In this document: positions 45,661-56,606 of the stretch, piece after piece
Layout of the letters: the number at the start of each line of letters is the position of its first letter
Numbering within the stretch: the first letter of the stretch is position 1
NCBI GenBank assembly: GCA_037783545.1
Contig: JBBELK010000060.1
Span: 1,302,001 to 1,366,000, forward strand
Reading direction: 5' to 3'
DNA: 64,000 nt
From: Henricia sp. BOLD:AAB3569
Taxonomy: Eukaryota; Echinodermata; Asteroidea; Spinulosida; Echinasteridae
Notes under the pieces: model-generated
Databases searched by the model: none
What the model was told of the DNA's origin: nothing
Seen by the model: the letters and a program-made list of their open reading frames with translations, nothing else
Position numbers and translations under genes: made by a program

Positions 45661-46157
45661 TTTCCAGCTAGAATTCATCAGAAATGCATTCGATTTCGTT
45701 TGTGGAAGTACGTAATCAAGTGATTTTGATCAGGATGCAATTTCTCTGGTTCTTATTCATTTGCACGTTATTTAATTTTCCCGATTGCGAGCTCGAAAAA
45801 CCAAATTGAATGCTCTCTTTGAATTAAATGAAGGATGACCTCAAACTGCATTCAAATTTGCGCTAAAACGAATGAATCTGAAACGAACTTGGGAGGTACT
45901 TTGTTAAAATTGAACGAAAAACTTATATTTAGCACTTATCAGTAAATTACATCGAATTAACATAATACATAATTAAATCAAGCAGTTGCCTTTCAATAGG
46001 AGAGCACTTCCTTGCGCTTGATATTAAATCTTGGACCAGGCTCCAATCACTTCGTTGGCTGCATCATTTGACAAATTGTATGTGAATTGTATGTGAAATT
46101 TAATATTGCGATAATAACATTGCATGAAATACCTTTTGCCAAAATGAAGGAGCCTTA
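45661..46157. other. Intron 4, decayed GAATGA-rich repeat
   Basis: ttgaatgctctctttgaatt and aacgaatgaatctgaaacg resemble the sub-terminal sequence of the IS630/Tc1-type element. No coding frame. Confidence 0.35.
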
Positions 46158-46264
46158 GGCGCGTTCAACAGTGTAATACGTACGACGGTATGCAGTATTT
46201 CCCTATACCTTCACCGTTGAAGGTATGCCGGTATGCCATACGTATTGCGTTATTGAACGCGCCC
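46158..46264. mobile_element. Palindromic MITE (ggcgcgttcaa family)
   Basis: ggcgcgttcaacagtgtaat on the left mirrors gttattgaacgcgccc on the right, with inner acgtacgacggtatgc/gccggtatgccatacgt. About 107 bp. Confidence 0.85.
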
Positions 46265-46265
46265 C

Positions 46266-46385
46266 TGCAGCCGATTTCACGAAACTTTACGCAATTGCGC
46301 AAGTCCACTTACGCCATAAATTATTGCGCAAGTATGGCGTAAGTGGACTTGAGCAATTGCGTAAAGTTTCGTGAAATCGGCTGCT
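46266..46385. mobile_element. MITE, CAGCCGATTTCAC family
   Basis: cagccgatttcacgaaactt to its inverse, with inner gcgcaagtccacttacgcc and its inverse. About 120 bp. It abuts the preceding MITE with essentially no spacer. Confidence 0.9.
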
Positions 46386-46439
46386 GGTCTGTATTTTTTA
46401 CATTTTATCCAGGTAGCAATCCCATATGGGCCACATACA

Positions 46440-46690
46440 CTCTCAGAACGTTGGTTAAAATATCACTGGTTAAAATATCTTGTTTAAAAAATCTCCGGCC
46501 CCCAATGTTGGTTAAATTCTATGAGTTGGGTAAAATGTTCTTTAACCAGTGGTTGGTTAATTAATATTCTGCTTTCAAGTTGGGTAAACGGCAGGTTGCT
46601 TAAAATATAAGATCAGATGGCTGTATTTTAACCAACCTTATGATTTTTTACCCCCCGCAAAGGGAAATTTGTTAAAATGTTTGCCCAACC
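46440..46690. repeat. Loose repeat of (g)ttggttaaaat
   Basis: ttggttaaaat, tgggtaaa and their inverse (ttttaacc) recur about ten times in 250 bp at irregular spacing. It is low complexity, not coding. Confidence 0.6.
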
Positions 46691-47179
46691 AAATCACGTC
46701 GTGTCCAGCGAAAGCTGCCATTGGTGAATGACAGTATTCGGCAGTTCAGCCAGTAAGCCAGTTCGGGGTTAGCTTCTGCGCATGCGTCAGATCCCCGAAC
46801 TAACTTTTGACAAAGGTCGTTTGTACATAAACGCACGATCCACGTGCATAAATGCATTGTAAGGCGCGTTTTACGATGAAAAAACTCGTAAAACGCGGTG
46901 AATTTGTGTTTTTGACACAAAATGATAACTGATAATATAGAGCTCAGATACTGATTCAACCTACTGTATATATGTTTTGGGGTTATATGAGCGTCTAGGG
47001 GTAGAATTTTTGAGATAACTGTCGAAAATCTGTGGTTACAGTATTGCGTGATGCCGAGCGTGGTTGGCGTCGCGAATGATGGGACTCACTACCCATGACT
47101 GGCGACGCAATGCACGCTCGGTTTCACGCAACCACTCCGGAAGCCCATAGATTTGTGTACAAAATTACATACGAGATTC

Positions 47180-47271
47180 GGCGAACGTACTAGATTTGTT
47201 ATACCTGTTGCACTGCGCCATGAAATCGCAGCTAAAATCAGGAGGAAAACGAAACAAATCCCATCGCTCAT
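47180..47271 (-). other. Possible signal-peptide first exon (minus strand)
   Basis: ATG 47271 opens MSDGICFVFLLILAAISWRS followed by AT and a donor-like CAG|gtata. This is a typical secretory leader, but no downstream exon was identified, so the call is weak. Confidence 0.25.
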
Positions 47272-47972
47272 GATTGGGGAATACAGGTAATAGGTCAGTC
47301 GGAATTTCGTCGTCCGTGTAGGACTTTAATACTTAACCAGACCGAAACAAGTTGAGTCCTTATTTATTGTTGAAAGTAGAAATCGATGTTAAAAAGAAAT
47401 TCTGAGGGTCCTTTTCGCGTTTTTGTCGTTTTTTGACGCTAGAACTACTTTGTTTTCCCCGGATTCACAACGAGTGCGTCGCCATTAAACAGGAAACCGA
47501 TTGTTACTTCGCGACAGACCATACCATTATTTGTGGGGTGCATGGTTTATGAAAATTGAAGCACATTGTCAATGTATACATTATGCAACCATCAGAATTG
47601 TAGCTCATAACATTTAAAATGTTTTAACATTATGCTGTAGTAGAATGAATTCTTCTAGTTTCAAAATTTAAATCGTTGATTTGTATTTTTTCTTGTGCAT
47701 TTCCTACTATAAAATCGACCACTCTGATGATTGGTCCTTAAGTCTGGGATCCAGGCCTGTGAAATATAAATATACGGCATTTTAACGTCATGTCAGAGAG
47801 CCAGACTGAAATGTCCTTTTCGTGTATGGCGCGGCGCCGGCCGGCCAGCAACAATCATGATTTTCATCGATGGATCGCGAAAGATTGCTGTGTATATGAG
47901 CAACAAATTACTCGTAAAAAGTAATGAAGGTAAAAATAGTATAGTAAGCTTTATGTTGCTAGCGGTCTGTGT

Positions 47973-48326
47973 TTGCTAATTCGTGGTTTAAGTGGCATAA
48001 ATTCACAACTGAAAAACACACTCCAGGCACCAGCGCAGTGTACACTGTACAATGAACAAGTGCAGCGACAGTCGTCCCATTTTAAGACATCTCGACCTGT
48101 CACGGTCGAAAAATTCAGAGAGAATTTGGTGGTTAATCATGGAAAAACTATCATGCACGTTCGCGAGTTGAAACTCCATACACTAAGTCTATGGAGCATG
48201 ACAAAAACAATCCTAAGTGTTTTCAAAGAAAAACTTGATATTTTCTTATCGTGTTTCCTAACCAAATTTTACACTTTCTGGGGCATTTATGATCATGACA
48301 TTATTACTTTTATTAGGAAGAATTAG
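47973..48326 (+). CDS. Open frame in the TIR element, unknown
   Basis: 117 codons; the middle reads SRPVTVEKFRENLVVNHGKT then IMHVRELKLHTLSLWSM. I recognise no domain. It could be an exon piece of the element's gene, upstream of the HNH-like fragment, or chance. Confidence 0.2.
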   Translation: MLIRGLSGINSQLKNTLQAPAQCTLYNEQVQRQSSHFKTSRPVTVEKFRENLVVNHGKTIMHVRELKLHTLSLWSMTKTILSVFKEKLDIFLSCFLTKFYTFWGIYDHDIITFIRKN

Positions 48327-48551
48327 TGGCGAACGTGTACGGTATTTATACCGTTCATCATTTCTCACGACCTTTTGCACAAAACATATGAGACTAAGTG
48401 TTTTCTCACTCAAAAATGTGGGTATCTCCATCAAATTTGCACTTACCTATGCTTGATGAGTCATTTCAAAAAAAGAAAAACATTCTGATCAACTTCTCAA
48501 CCCTCAGTGCCATTTATTATAATTAATGTTAACTTGTTATTCATTTTTCAG

Positions 48552-48659
48552 TTCAACAGTGCATGATGGGGACAAGGCACCAACCACCAGGTGCATTAGG
48601 GGTCAGGAAGTGAAGATTTTAGATGCAGCACATATTGTCCCAACCTGTACCTACATTTG
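48552..48659 (+). pseudogene. HNH-like nuclease fragment
   Basis: After an acceptor-like ttcatttttcag the plus strand reads APTTRCIRGQEVKILDAAHI then VPTCTYI and stop. The C-x-(x)G....(L)xAAHIxP core is that of HNH_2-type nuclease domains (Cys, then Ala-Ala-His). Only this core is seen; the second half of the ββα-metal motif is absent. It could be a remnant of the element's own gene. Confidence 0.4.
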
Positions 48660-48868
48660 AGGCTTGAGGATAAACAGGATGACATCGCCGGTGAACCAAA
48701 ACGTATGAGCAAAGCGTCAAATGCCAATTGTATTACACTTGTTTTAACGTCTAAAATTGTTTTAACGTCTGTATTCTATACATCGATTTTGAAGAATGTA
48801 GATATGGATATTAAATAATGACAACAATTTGTTTTTAATTATAGTTAATTGTTTTTTTTCTCCCTAGA

Positions 48869-49035
48869 TCATTCTCCCGAAGAGGTGTATTTGGCATTTG
48901 GAAGAGAGCAGCCAACCCCTGTCCACTCTTCCCAATAGGAGATGGACCCGCGAAGTGAAAGTCGTTCCCAAATGGCATGAATGTGATACCCACCAGCAGC
49001 AACTTCAAGACATTACGCGACTGGAAAACTTTTAA
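48869..49035 (+). pseudogene. Possible further exon of the TIR element gene
   Basis: An acceptor-like ttttttctccctag precedes a 54-codon open frame with CIWHLEESSQPLST, RRWTREVKVVPKWHE and QQQLQDITRLENF before a stop. The family is unknown. It is listed because it follows the HNH-like fragment on the same strand with a good acceptor. Confidence 0.2.
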
Positions 49036-49467
49036 AATTAGGAACAGCAGCATTACATAAGTGTTACAGTGCAAGTAATTAATTGTATTTCCTTGTTATC
49101 TACACTACTTGACTTGACAGTTCATTTCTCCATTGTATGTGTTGTGCAATCACCTACAGGTACAATACGTTCTAAAGAAATCACTGAATTGTCATAACAA
49201 TGCTTTGCGGGTTGAAGCTGTTTAATAATTTGGAACATGTTTTATTTCCCCACAATTACAGTCGTAGTAATATGTTGATAAAGAGCCTTGTAGAAATTTA
49301 AGCCATATGCATGAAAGGTAAAAATATGTTTTCCAAATTTAAAACACCTTCAGTTAGCAGTTTTCTTCCACAAAGATACCATATCATGTGATTGTTAACT
49401 TGCTATCAACACTTAGTTTTCTTTTTCTTGTCTGCTCGTGAAGTAAAATTTTGGGGCTTTAAAGATA

Positions 49468-51056
49468 ATGAAGACTTTGATGACGACTGACATTACAAAA
49501 TATGAGGACAGCAGTGATGGTGCAGTGAAGTATTGGAAAAAAGGGAAGAACTTTCTGAACTCCAGGGGCCGATTTCATGGCGTTATTGGCACGAAACATT
49601 ACTTAGCACATAATTTATCTGCTTTATATTGCAAAAGTTGGTTGCCTGACAAAATATGATATGTATTTACATGACTTGAAAATACAATTTTAGCTGGTTC
49701 CTCATCGTCATACAAAGTAATTCATTAATCAAATCTGTGCTCAGCAAATGTGTGCTAAACAGCGCCAGGTACAAAGTTCATGGAGCTGTCCATCACAGAA
49801 ATGTGCTCAACACAAAGTTTATTTACTTTTCAAAATTGTTTCCAGCCAAATCCATGTGTGATTTTGTATTACGATTGACTTGTATCCAGGTACTTTAACC
49901 TCACAAAACGTCCCAAATTGTTTCATAAATTGTAAATGTTGAGGTTCAGAATGTTTCGATTTACTGATCTTAATTTTCGGTTTGTGGAAATAAAGCAAAG
50001 AAAATCCATGGGCTTTCCCATTCAGTGGCACGTCCGTTCCGATTGACTTTTTTTTTAGATGTGGAGCGGGAACCAGTCTAGCGCCGTATTCGAAAGGACG
50101 GATCACGTAATATATGGACGGGGGCGGCCGATTTTAGCAGGGATTACACAATACAAACAAACGCAACAAATATTAATATTTGCAAACAGGAAGAATTTAT
50201 TCCTCTCCCAACACGGTTTTAAAACATTCAAATGCAGTTTCAATGGGTATATGATGCATTTATTGGCGGCGAACTTTCACAAACTGCATACCCTACGAAT
50301 AATGGTACAATCCGTCGCGCAATGACACTCGAGAGCCTTGTCAACTGGGCGCGCGGCAAAGCACTCATTGTTAATCCGATAAGAAGAAAGTAGTTTAAAG
50401 ATACAAAACCAGAAAAAACGTAAAAAAGACCCTTACATTTTCTTTTTAACATCGATATATGTTTTTACCAATCAATAAGGATTCTTACTGTGTAGCTCTG
50501 GTTAAGTATTTTGGGTGTTACACGGACGACGAAATTCCGACTGACCTATAAGGGTCATATCCGTCACAGTCAGTTCCATCACCTCTTGCCGTGACGGAGA
50601 TGATTTTTTGGCACTTTGTGTAATCTCCGTCACGATATTTTGGAGCGTCATATCTGATTGTTTTTTTGCATTTTCATTTGCCAATAATGGTAATAAAATG
50701 AGGGCGATAAGTTGCGTTATATTCTGTTCAAAGCCCTCTGTTCACTAGTTGTTATTCTATGTTTAAACTTTAAATTATCTTGTTTGAATTTACTTAGCTT
50801 CCGAAGTCGTTGTCATTTCCGTCACGAAAGTGTGACAGATATGATTTTGGCAATTTTTTCCTATGCTACAACACTAAACATTTAATGTTAATGGAATTAA
50901 ATAGAACTCCCCTGAAGATTGTGCCGAACGTTAATTATAGTGCTTGTGTACCTTAATGATCATGTTCTACTAAAAAATAATCAACATTTGAAAAACTTTT
51001 TTGTTCACGATTTCTTAAGGCCAAAAATACTGAAGAATGACCCGCTTGTGTTTCAG
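49468..51056 (+). other. Rest of TIR element and intron 4 to exon 5
   Basis: It includes repeat pieces shared with other introns (gatgtggagcgggaaccagtc at 50060, also at 4780) and the right TIR. The short open frame just upstream of exon 5 is not supported as coding, because a good acceptor (ttgtgtttcag) separates it. Confidence 0.4.
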
Positions 51057-51122
51057 AATCACGACGCACGGATCATATTTGCCCACTTCTATGAGAAGAC
51101 GGCGTATAAATTCTTCTGTGAG
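51057..51122 (+). CDS. GABBR2-like: GABA-B-like exon 5
   Basis: Twenty-two codons: NHDARIIFAHFYEKTAYKFF then CE. (N/Q)DARII(V/F)..F(Y)E..A.K.FC is one of the clearest GABA-B signatures and forms a strand-helix of lobe 2. Acceptor ttgtgtttcag, donor GAG|gtaagt, phase 0-0. Confidence 0.92.
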
Positions 51123-52152
51123 GTAAGTATCCTCTTAGTAAGTGGAAGAGCGAACAGGGGTGATGTGAACGTGACAGATGCCTCCCCAGGCGACATGCCA
51201 GCTCCGCCCCTAAAACGGATTAAAAAACGACAACGAAAACTGAAATGACCTTTGTCCCACACTTCGTAGAGGTCCATTGTTCTTCAAAATCGAAAAATTG
51301 CAAACATTGTGCAAATTTCAACTCTTGTACGAATTTCAACCCCAGCCTAAATTGTATCCCTTGCGCTAACTTGCGCAGACTCCAACTCCTGTGCAAAATT
51401 TAGCACGCGCAAACTTTAACCCCTGCGCAAACCTCAACCCTTGCACAAACTTCAACCCACTACCATCCTTGCGCACACTGAAAAACACCGAAAATTTAGT
51501 ATGCTTTACGCCTGTGTCTATTTCTTTTTATCCCAAGCTGAATTTACCCCAAGCTGAAAACTTGCCCAGTCTTGACCATTTGTTAAAGGAGCATGACCAG
51601 AGTTTCTGGAAAATAGTTTTCGATGTAACTTACCAATATTATCAAGTAACTCCCATACACACCTCCCATGTCCCAAAAACCCGAAAACATTCGCGATTTC
51701 CAGTAAAAAAATTAAAACAACTATCGAGTCGGCTTTCAGTGAATAAACGTTGATACTGGAAAATTAGTTTACAAATAATCGGTGGATTTTCGACGATATC
51801 CTCGGAAATATGCGGCCTAAAAGCGCGGGAGTTTCAGTTTCGTAATCAGAAAAATATAACGGATGTTATGATATAAAAATCTCATGACCCATTAGGTAAG
51901 TCCCGGGGAGTTATGGGTAAAAAAAATGATCTGGTCACACTCCTTTAACCCTTACCAAAAGTAAAAGCTCTTCCGTAGTTCATGTCGTCGACAATTAATT
52001 TTTGAGCTGCAGCCGAATTTTGACCTCTTCTGATTCTTGAAAGGTGCTTGACCAGAAACATGTTTGCATTGGTCAAAGGGAAATTATTTGTTTCTTTTGT
52101 GGGATTAAAATAAAACGAAAACCTGCTAACTGTGTGTCGTTTACCCTTAAAG
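51123..52152 (+). other. Intron 5
   Basis: Contains a loose repeat of aacttcaaccc(c)tgcgcaa-type phrases at about 51310-51475 and a dispersed-repeat piece at 51755-51950. No exon was found in it. Confidence 0.5.
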
Positions 52153-52350
52153 GTGTACCGACTGGGTTTCTATGGTCCTCACATTTTATGGATTTTAATT
52201 GGATGGATGAGCGACGTCTGGTGGCGCCATAACTCCGATAATAACTCCCCCTGTACATCGGAGGAACTGGAGCAGGTTCTTCATTTTCATATCGCATTCA
52301 ATGGATTTTTCAAGGAAGCGGATGTTGAAATGGTCAACTATGGTGGAATT
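52153..52350 (+). CDS. GABBR2-like: GABA-B-like exon 6
   Basis: Sixty-six codons: VYRLGFYGPHILWILIGWMS, then DVWWRHNSDNNSPCTSEELE and VLHFHIAFNGFF. (Y)..G(L)(F/Y)G....W.(L/I)IGW…(W)(W/F) and the later C(T)..(E/M)……(G/F)(H/Y)I are family motifs. In subunit 1 a tyrosine in the IGWY segment contacts agonist; here it is methionine. Acceptor cccttaaag, donor ATT|gtaaga, phase 0-0. Confidence 0.92.
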
Positions 52351-53146
52351 GTAAGAACTATCAACTTCAGCAGTTAATTGTGTGTGAATAATTAGTTTTA
52401 AAATTCAGGGCGAATAAATTATCAGAAAGTTGTTCAATCAGTTTGAGCAAATGACAAATTAATTGATGTTCTTGGGCAAGCCACTTTGCTACCAATTTTC
52501 GAATGCAGAAGAATCTTCAGAGTGTGTGGGTTTGGTTCTCGAAAAAGTGCATATGTGAATTTCTATGGGAGTATAAGAGAATCAGATTTTGCCCGTAGGC
52601 AGAGGGGGTGGGAATTCTGGAGGTAGATCGCCCCCCCCCCCCCTCCCACTATGAGCAAAAACATGTACATGTTCATTGTAACCCCATTGTTAGTAACAAT
52701 GGTGTGTGCCCAATTTCCATTGTTAGATGTTCATAGTGTCCCCCAATCAAATTAAAATTGTTTTAGAGTGAAAATCATGACGTCATTGGTCCTTGTAAAG
52801 CTGAAATCGGCACACTAGGCTTTCTGACAAACGAACTACTCAAATGGATAACCAGCCTACGGGCCTGCAGACGGTTTGTAGCACCATAGGAAAAACGCAT
52901 ACGTAATCAAATTGATTTTTATAGTGGTGGTAAATACCAATTGGGTTCCCTATATTCGTGCCTACATTGACCGGGTACAGTTTTGAAAGAAACATCAAAT
53001 ATGGCCACATATAATTGTGTTTCAGTAGTACTATTAGTACTAGTACTAGTATTCCTGCTTTTTTCCGAACTTTATATTGTGGTTTAATTCTGTACAGTAC
53101 AGCAACACCTTTAGAAAATCTGCATTTTTGTCTTTTTTTACTCAAG
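52351..53146 (+). other. Intron 6
   Basis: Includes a poly-C tract at about 52629-52647. No other feature was recognised. Confidence 0.5.
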
Positions 53147-53392
53147 AAACCTACAGATGAACAGAAAGCGTTCATAGAGGCACTAGTCGCAGACAATGAT
53201 TACGTTGCCAGAAACGTGCTGTCCAAGTCATATGATTGCATGTTCGTGCTCGCCCTGGCCCTGAATGCATCCATTCGCGAACTGGCCCAGCTGGATCCAC
53301 CTCGTAGGTTGGAGGACTTTCATTACATTGACACCGAGATGGCGGATGTTTTCATGCGTAATGTCAGAAATGTGAGGTTCTACGGCGCCACG
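53147..53392 (+). CDS. GABBR2-like: GABA-B-like exon 7
   Basis: Eighty-two codons: KPTDEQKAFIEALVADNDYV, then SYDCMFVLALALNASIRELA, PPRRLEDFHYID and NVRFYGAT. (Y)D(A/C)(I/M)(W/F).(L)ALALN and (R)(L/I)(E/Q)DF.Y…(M/I)...(N/R)…F.G(V/A)(T/S) match both vertebrate subunits. The subunit-1 glutamate before AYDA that contacts agonist has no counterpart here. Acceptor tttactcaag, donor ACG|gtaagt. Confidence 0.93.
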
Positions 53393-53748
53393 GTAAGTAC
53401 CGCTGCAAAGTACTTTGTATATTTTGCGATGTTACGATAAATTATTCTCTTTCGATCCAGTGTCTACGACACTGTTTTTCCCCGACCCATTATATCCGAG
53501 AGATGATTGTGTCCCACAGAGCCGGGCAGCCGGCTCTGTCCGACCCATTGCGACCGAGAGCCGATATGTCTAACCTATGATATATCTGAGAGCTGATTTT
53601 GTCTGACCAGTTATCCGATTCAATATGTCCGAAAGCCGATTGTATATCTGTCCACGTCACTATAATCGGCCATTTGGCTGCAGAGATAATGGAACAAAGG
53701 CACATTTTATTATTTTGACGGCTTGCAAACGTTACTTTGCTTTGATAG

Positions 53749-53830
53749 AGTTGGCTATCCATGGATGAAAATGGAGGAAGAACGATGGAATCTCTACGGG
53801 TCGTTATCAAGCAATTCCAAAACAAAAAGG
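53749..53830 (+). CDS. GABBR2-like: GABA-B-like exon 8
   Basis: Twenty-seven codons plus one base: SWLSMDENGGRTMESLRVVI then KQFQNKK. It continues FYGAT as the G.(V)(V/S)F...G.R…..(Q)(F)Q strand pair of lobe 2. Acceptor tttgatag, donor AGG|gtaacg (weaker), leaving phase 1, which the next exon accepts. Confidence 0.85.
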
Positions 53831-53869
53831 GTAACGTTTCGGTTCAAAATCCTTCTGATTTCACAATGA

Positions 53870-54190
53870 TTTCTCATTAAAATAGGACCAACAGCATTAC
53901 ATAACTAAATAATAATGTTAGGAAACTGTCTTGTAGACATTTCAGCCACATAGATGCAGTAATACTTCAGAAAACCTTAAACATCCATGCATGTTTTTTG
54001 TGTTTAATGAATGTTAAAAAAAAAATCGTTTGCAAACGATTTTTTAGCACCTTCAGTTGGCAATTTATCCCACAAAGGTACTACTTTACACGGGGAAAAT
54101 GGTGTTTGTTACCATTTCTATCAACACTTTTAGTCATTTTTCTTCTCTGCTCTCGAAGTAAAGTTTTGGGTCACTGATGGCGAGTGATGG
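53870..54190. repeat. Dispersed repeat (related to 49190-49440)
   Basis: ggaccaacagcattacataa-like start, ttcagccacatagatgcagt, and tgctctcgaagtaaagtttt versus tgctcgtgaagtaaaatttt at 49435. Intronic. Confidence 0.65.
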
Positions 54191-55155
54191 GCTGTAAAGG
54201 TACACACCGGCCTACTGTTTACATGATTTGGTGAAGTATCATCATTGACAATACTGTTTTGATGTTCGTTGTGAAAAAAAGATCATCAAAATATCCCGTA
54301 ATTTACTGAAGAAGTTTAAAATTAACAAAAACGGTAAAAAGACGGATATACGCTTTACCAGCCGTTGCAACTACGCGCGAGCCTCACGACTTTGTCACAA
54401 ACGATTCGCTCTTCTCCTACACGATTTGACTGCATGGACAGCCCGGACGACCGAATAGGAAATTCCATTTTCTTTGGAGGAGTTCACATACACATACACC
54501 GGAGCTGCAACCAGCTGTTGTGCGAAAGTTCAGTTCATTGCATGTCATGCATACCGGTAGCTCTCAGTACCGGTTGCAGTGTGTGAACTCAGGCTATTTG
54601 CCGTGCTGCGCGGGGCAAATATCTTACACTTCACCGTAGCACACGCTCCCGTTTTCCAGACTCTCGAATCAAAAGTTTATGTTCGAATTTTCATACTTAG
54701 GTTTAACTTTGTTTCATAACCTGTATAAATAGTCTCTCTTTTTGTCAATTACTTATAAATACTCAGGAAAAATCAGAGTTGAATTGGGTGCAGTGCTGCA
54801 GTAATAAACTTTCATGCGGCTGGACACAAAACTAACTCGCAAGACCATGTGATTTTACGGAACCAGTAACTGGTTCGGATAAATCACGTGACCTCCGTGG
54901 TTTCTTTTCAGGATCTGTTCAGTTTATTTCGGAAGTGCCTTCAGAATCTTGTATAGGTCCATTTCGAGTCCAAAATAGCCCAAACAAAGCCGGTTTGTCC
55001 TTTTAAGTGTGTCATTTCGGCTCTATTCGCTTTCGTTTTACTTGTCTTGCCACGCCATCTTTTGTGCATATAAGATTTAACTCCTTTTTTATATGCAAAC
55101 ATTATTGGCTTCCTGATGCTACAGCTATATTTGGCCGCTGTTATTTGTCAATCAG
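54191..55155 (+). other. Intron 8, remaining part
   Basis: No exon recognised. A 73-codon open frame at 54365 has no protein-like motifs and no splice context. Confidence 0.4.
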
Positions 55156-55245
55156 ACGAGTCCATGAAGCGAGTTTTGCTGGTTGAAATACCAGCATCAC
55201 ATAATAATTTCACCAATATCGACAACAACACCTTCGTATGGCACG
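55156..55245 (+). CDS. GABBR2-like: GABA-B-like exon 9
   Basis: Thirty codons, phase 1-1: DESMKRVLLVEIPASHNNFT then NIDNNTFVWHG. It is the strand-turn-strand that closes lobe 2 (…(V)(V/L)..(G/E)……..I……(F)(R/V)(F/W).G). Two potential N-glycosylation sites (NFT, NNT) are visible. Acceptor tgtcaatcag, donor CACG|gtgagt. Confidence 0.85.
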
Positions 55246-55375
55246 GTGAGTTTCAGCTTTAAGTTGTTTTTGCAAATTTGCATTGGCGTTGGTGTTGGCT
55301 TTAATTTGACGTTAGTTATTGCTTTATGTATGGCTTTTGAGTTTTCGCTTTGGCCTTGAGAGTTTGTCTTGACAT

Positions 55376-55745
55376 TATTATTATTATTATTATTATTATT
55401 TCTTTCTGGTATTCATGTACCAAGGATTCCTCAATAGTGCTCATTGCACTGTCACTCGCAAGCGTGAGGAAACCCATGAAGAATTAGAATTAGAAATGGC
55501 CAGAGACACCGGGGAATCCCCTTGCTCTTCACGAAAGAATGCTCTGGGATCTTTAGAGTGCGTTACCATTACCTAACACACTGGACCAACGGCTTTACAT
55601 CCCTTCCGAAGGATGGAGCAAGTGTGGTTGAGTGCCTTGCCCAAGGGCACAGGTACCGCAGCCGGATTCGAACCCGCAACCCCAAGTTTTAACCCATGAT
55701 TGCGAGTCAATGGCCCTAACCACTCGGTCGTTTTGCCTTTTTGCT
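55376..55745 (-). repeat. tRNA-derived SINE, minus strand
   Basis: Read on the minus strand: A-box ccgagtggttagggcc and B-box gcgggttcgaatccgg, then a body with ccttgggcaaggcactcaac-like and cgcttgcgagtgacagtgca, and a (TAA)n tail. The body and tail recur inside the 3.8 kb inverted repeat and at 20150. Confidence 0.85.
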
Positions 55746-56204
55746 TTGGTGTTTTGGGGGAATGCTGTCTTCCCGTCTTTTATTTTATTTTTTTTGCTTT
55801 GTCTTTGGCATTGAGCTTTGTTAAATGCCCTAGTTTGTTGGTAATGACGGCATTCTGGGGTTGACAAAATTATTTTAATATACAAATGCTGCTATATTGT
55901 TATATTTTACAAGGTGCATTTATTTTCCTTTCTAGATGGGTCATAAAGGATATGTATCATTGTAAAATTGTGCACACCTTCATTTCTTACACCCGATCAC
56001 AAATATTCTTCAAGATTTATATTAACAGCACATCTCGATGAATGGTTGTTAAAGATAGTATACATGATTGGTAAACTGTTACAAATAGTTTTATCCCCCT
56101 GTGTGATTGAAGATATGCATGATTAAAACCAATCTGAGAAAAAACCAGCTCCGTACTTCGTCTAGCTTTTGAGAAAACAGTAAAAAAAGGGTTTGCAGTC
56201 AATT

Positions 56205-56395
56205 CGCCCCAAAACCACTTCGCCCTGAACCAATTCGCCCTGAACCACGGCCTGTGCACGAAGTGGTTTTGGGGCGAAGTGGCATTTGGGCTATGTAGTG
56301 TTTGGACGAATTAATTTGGGGCGAAATGGCACTCGGGCTAAGTGGTTTGGGGGCGAAATGGCACTTGGGCGAAATGGTTTTGGGTCGAATTAAAT
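56205..56395. repeat. ggggcgaa(a/g)tgg short repeat
   Basis: The phrase (g)gggcgaa(a/g)tgg recurs at about 20-25 bp steps on the right half, and its inverse (aaccacttcgccc, aaccaattcgccc) on the left half, so the block is both tandem and inverted. No coding role is seen. Confidence 0.8.
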
Positions 56396-56606
56396 TTTCG
56401 TCTCATGAGACAAAAAATAATTGTTTTGCTCATTTCTCAAAGACTATAGCACTTTAGACAAAACCATTCCATGGAAAGTTTTCTACGGTCATCATGTTTA
56501 TATTGTGTAAGTTAGGCGTAAATCCGTGAATATTTCTGATTTTCGAGATACCAATCATGTATACTGCCTTTAAGAATGCAGTTGACATTACTCCTCTACC
56601 CATCAG

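Larger units (their letters stand above)
47291..50548. mobile_element. TIR element, 3.26 kb, TAA target duplication
   Basis: taggtcagtcggaatttcgt(cgtccgtgta) with ..acttaaccaga at the left is inverted at the right end (50503-50548). TAA stands at both borders (47288-47290, 50549-50551), so a PIF/Harbinger-type integration is possible. No Harbinger nuclease was recognised inside. It contains an HNH-like fragment (48552-48659) and a 117-codon open frame at 47973-48326 of unknown nature. Confidence 0.65.

Noticed and set aside
45163..45678. Minus-strand open frames of 62-108 codons
   Set aside because: They are antisense to exon 4 and the SINE.
49468..49560. Candidate for missing receptor exon (…SSDGAVKYWKKG)
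   Set aside because: No donor in the right phase, and it is continuous with a dispersed repeat; exon 4 at 45274-45381 fits exactly.
50919..51056. Extension of receptor exon 5 upstream (…LKNDPLVFQ)
   Set aside because: NDP resembles the FSNDP motif, but a strong acceptor (ttgtgtttcag) at 51056 and the in-phase exon 4 at 45274 account for the sequence better.
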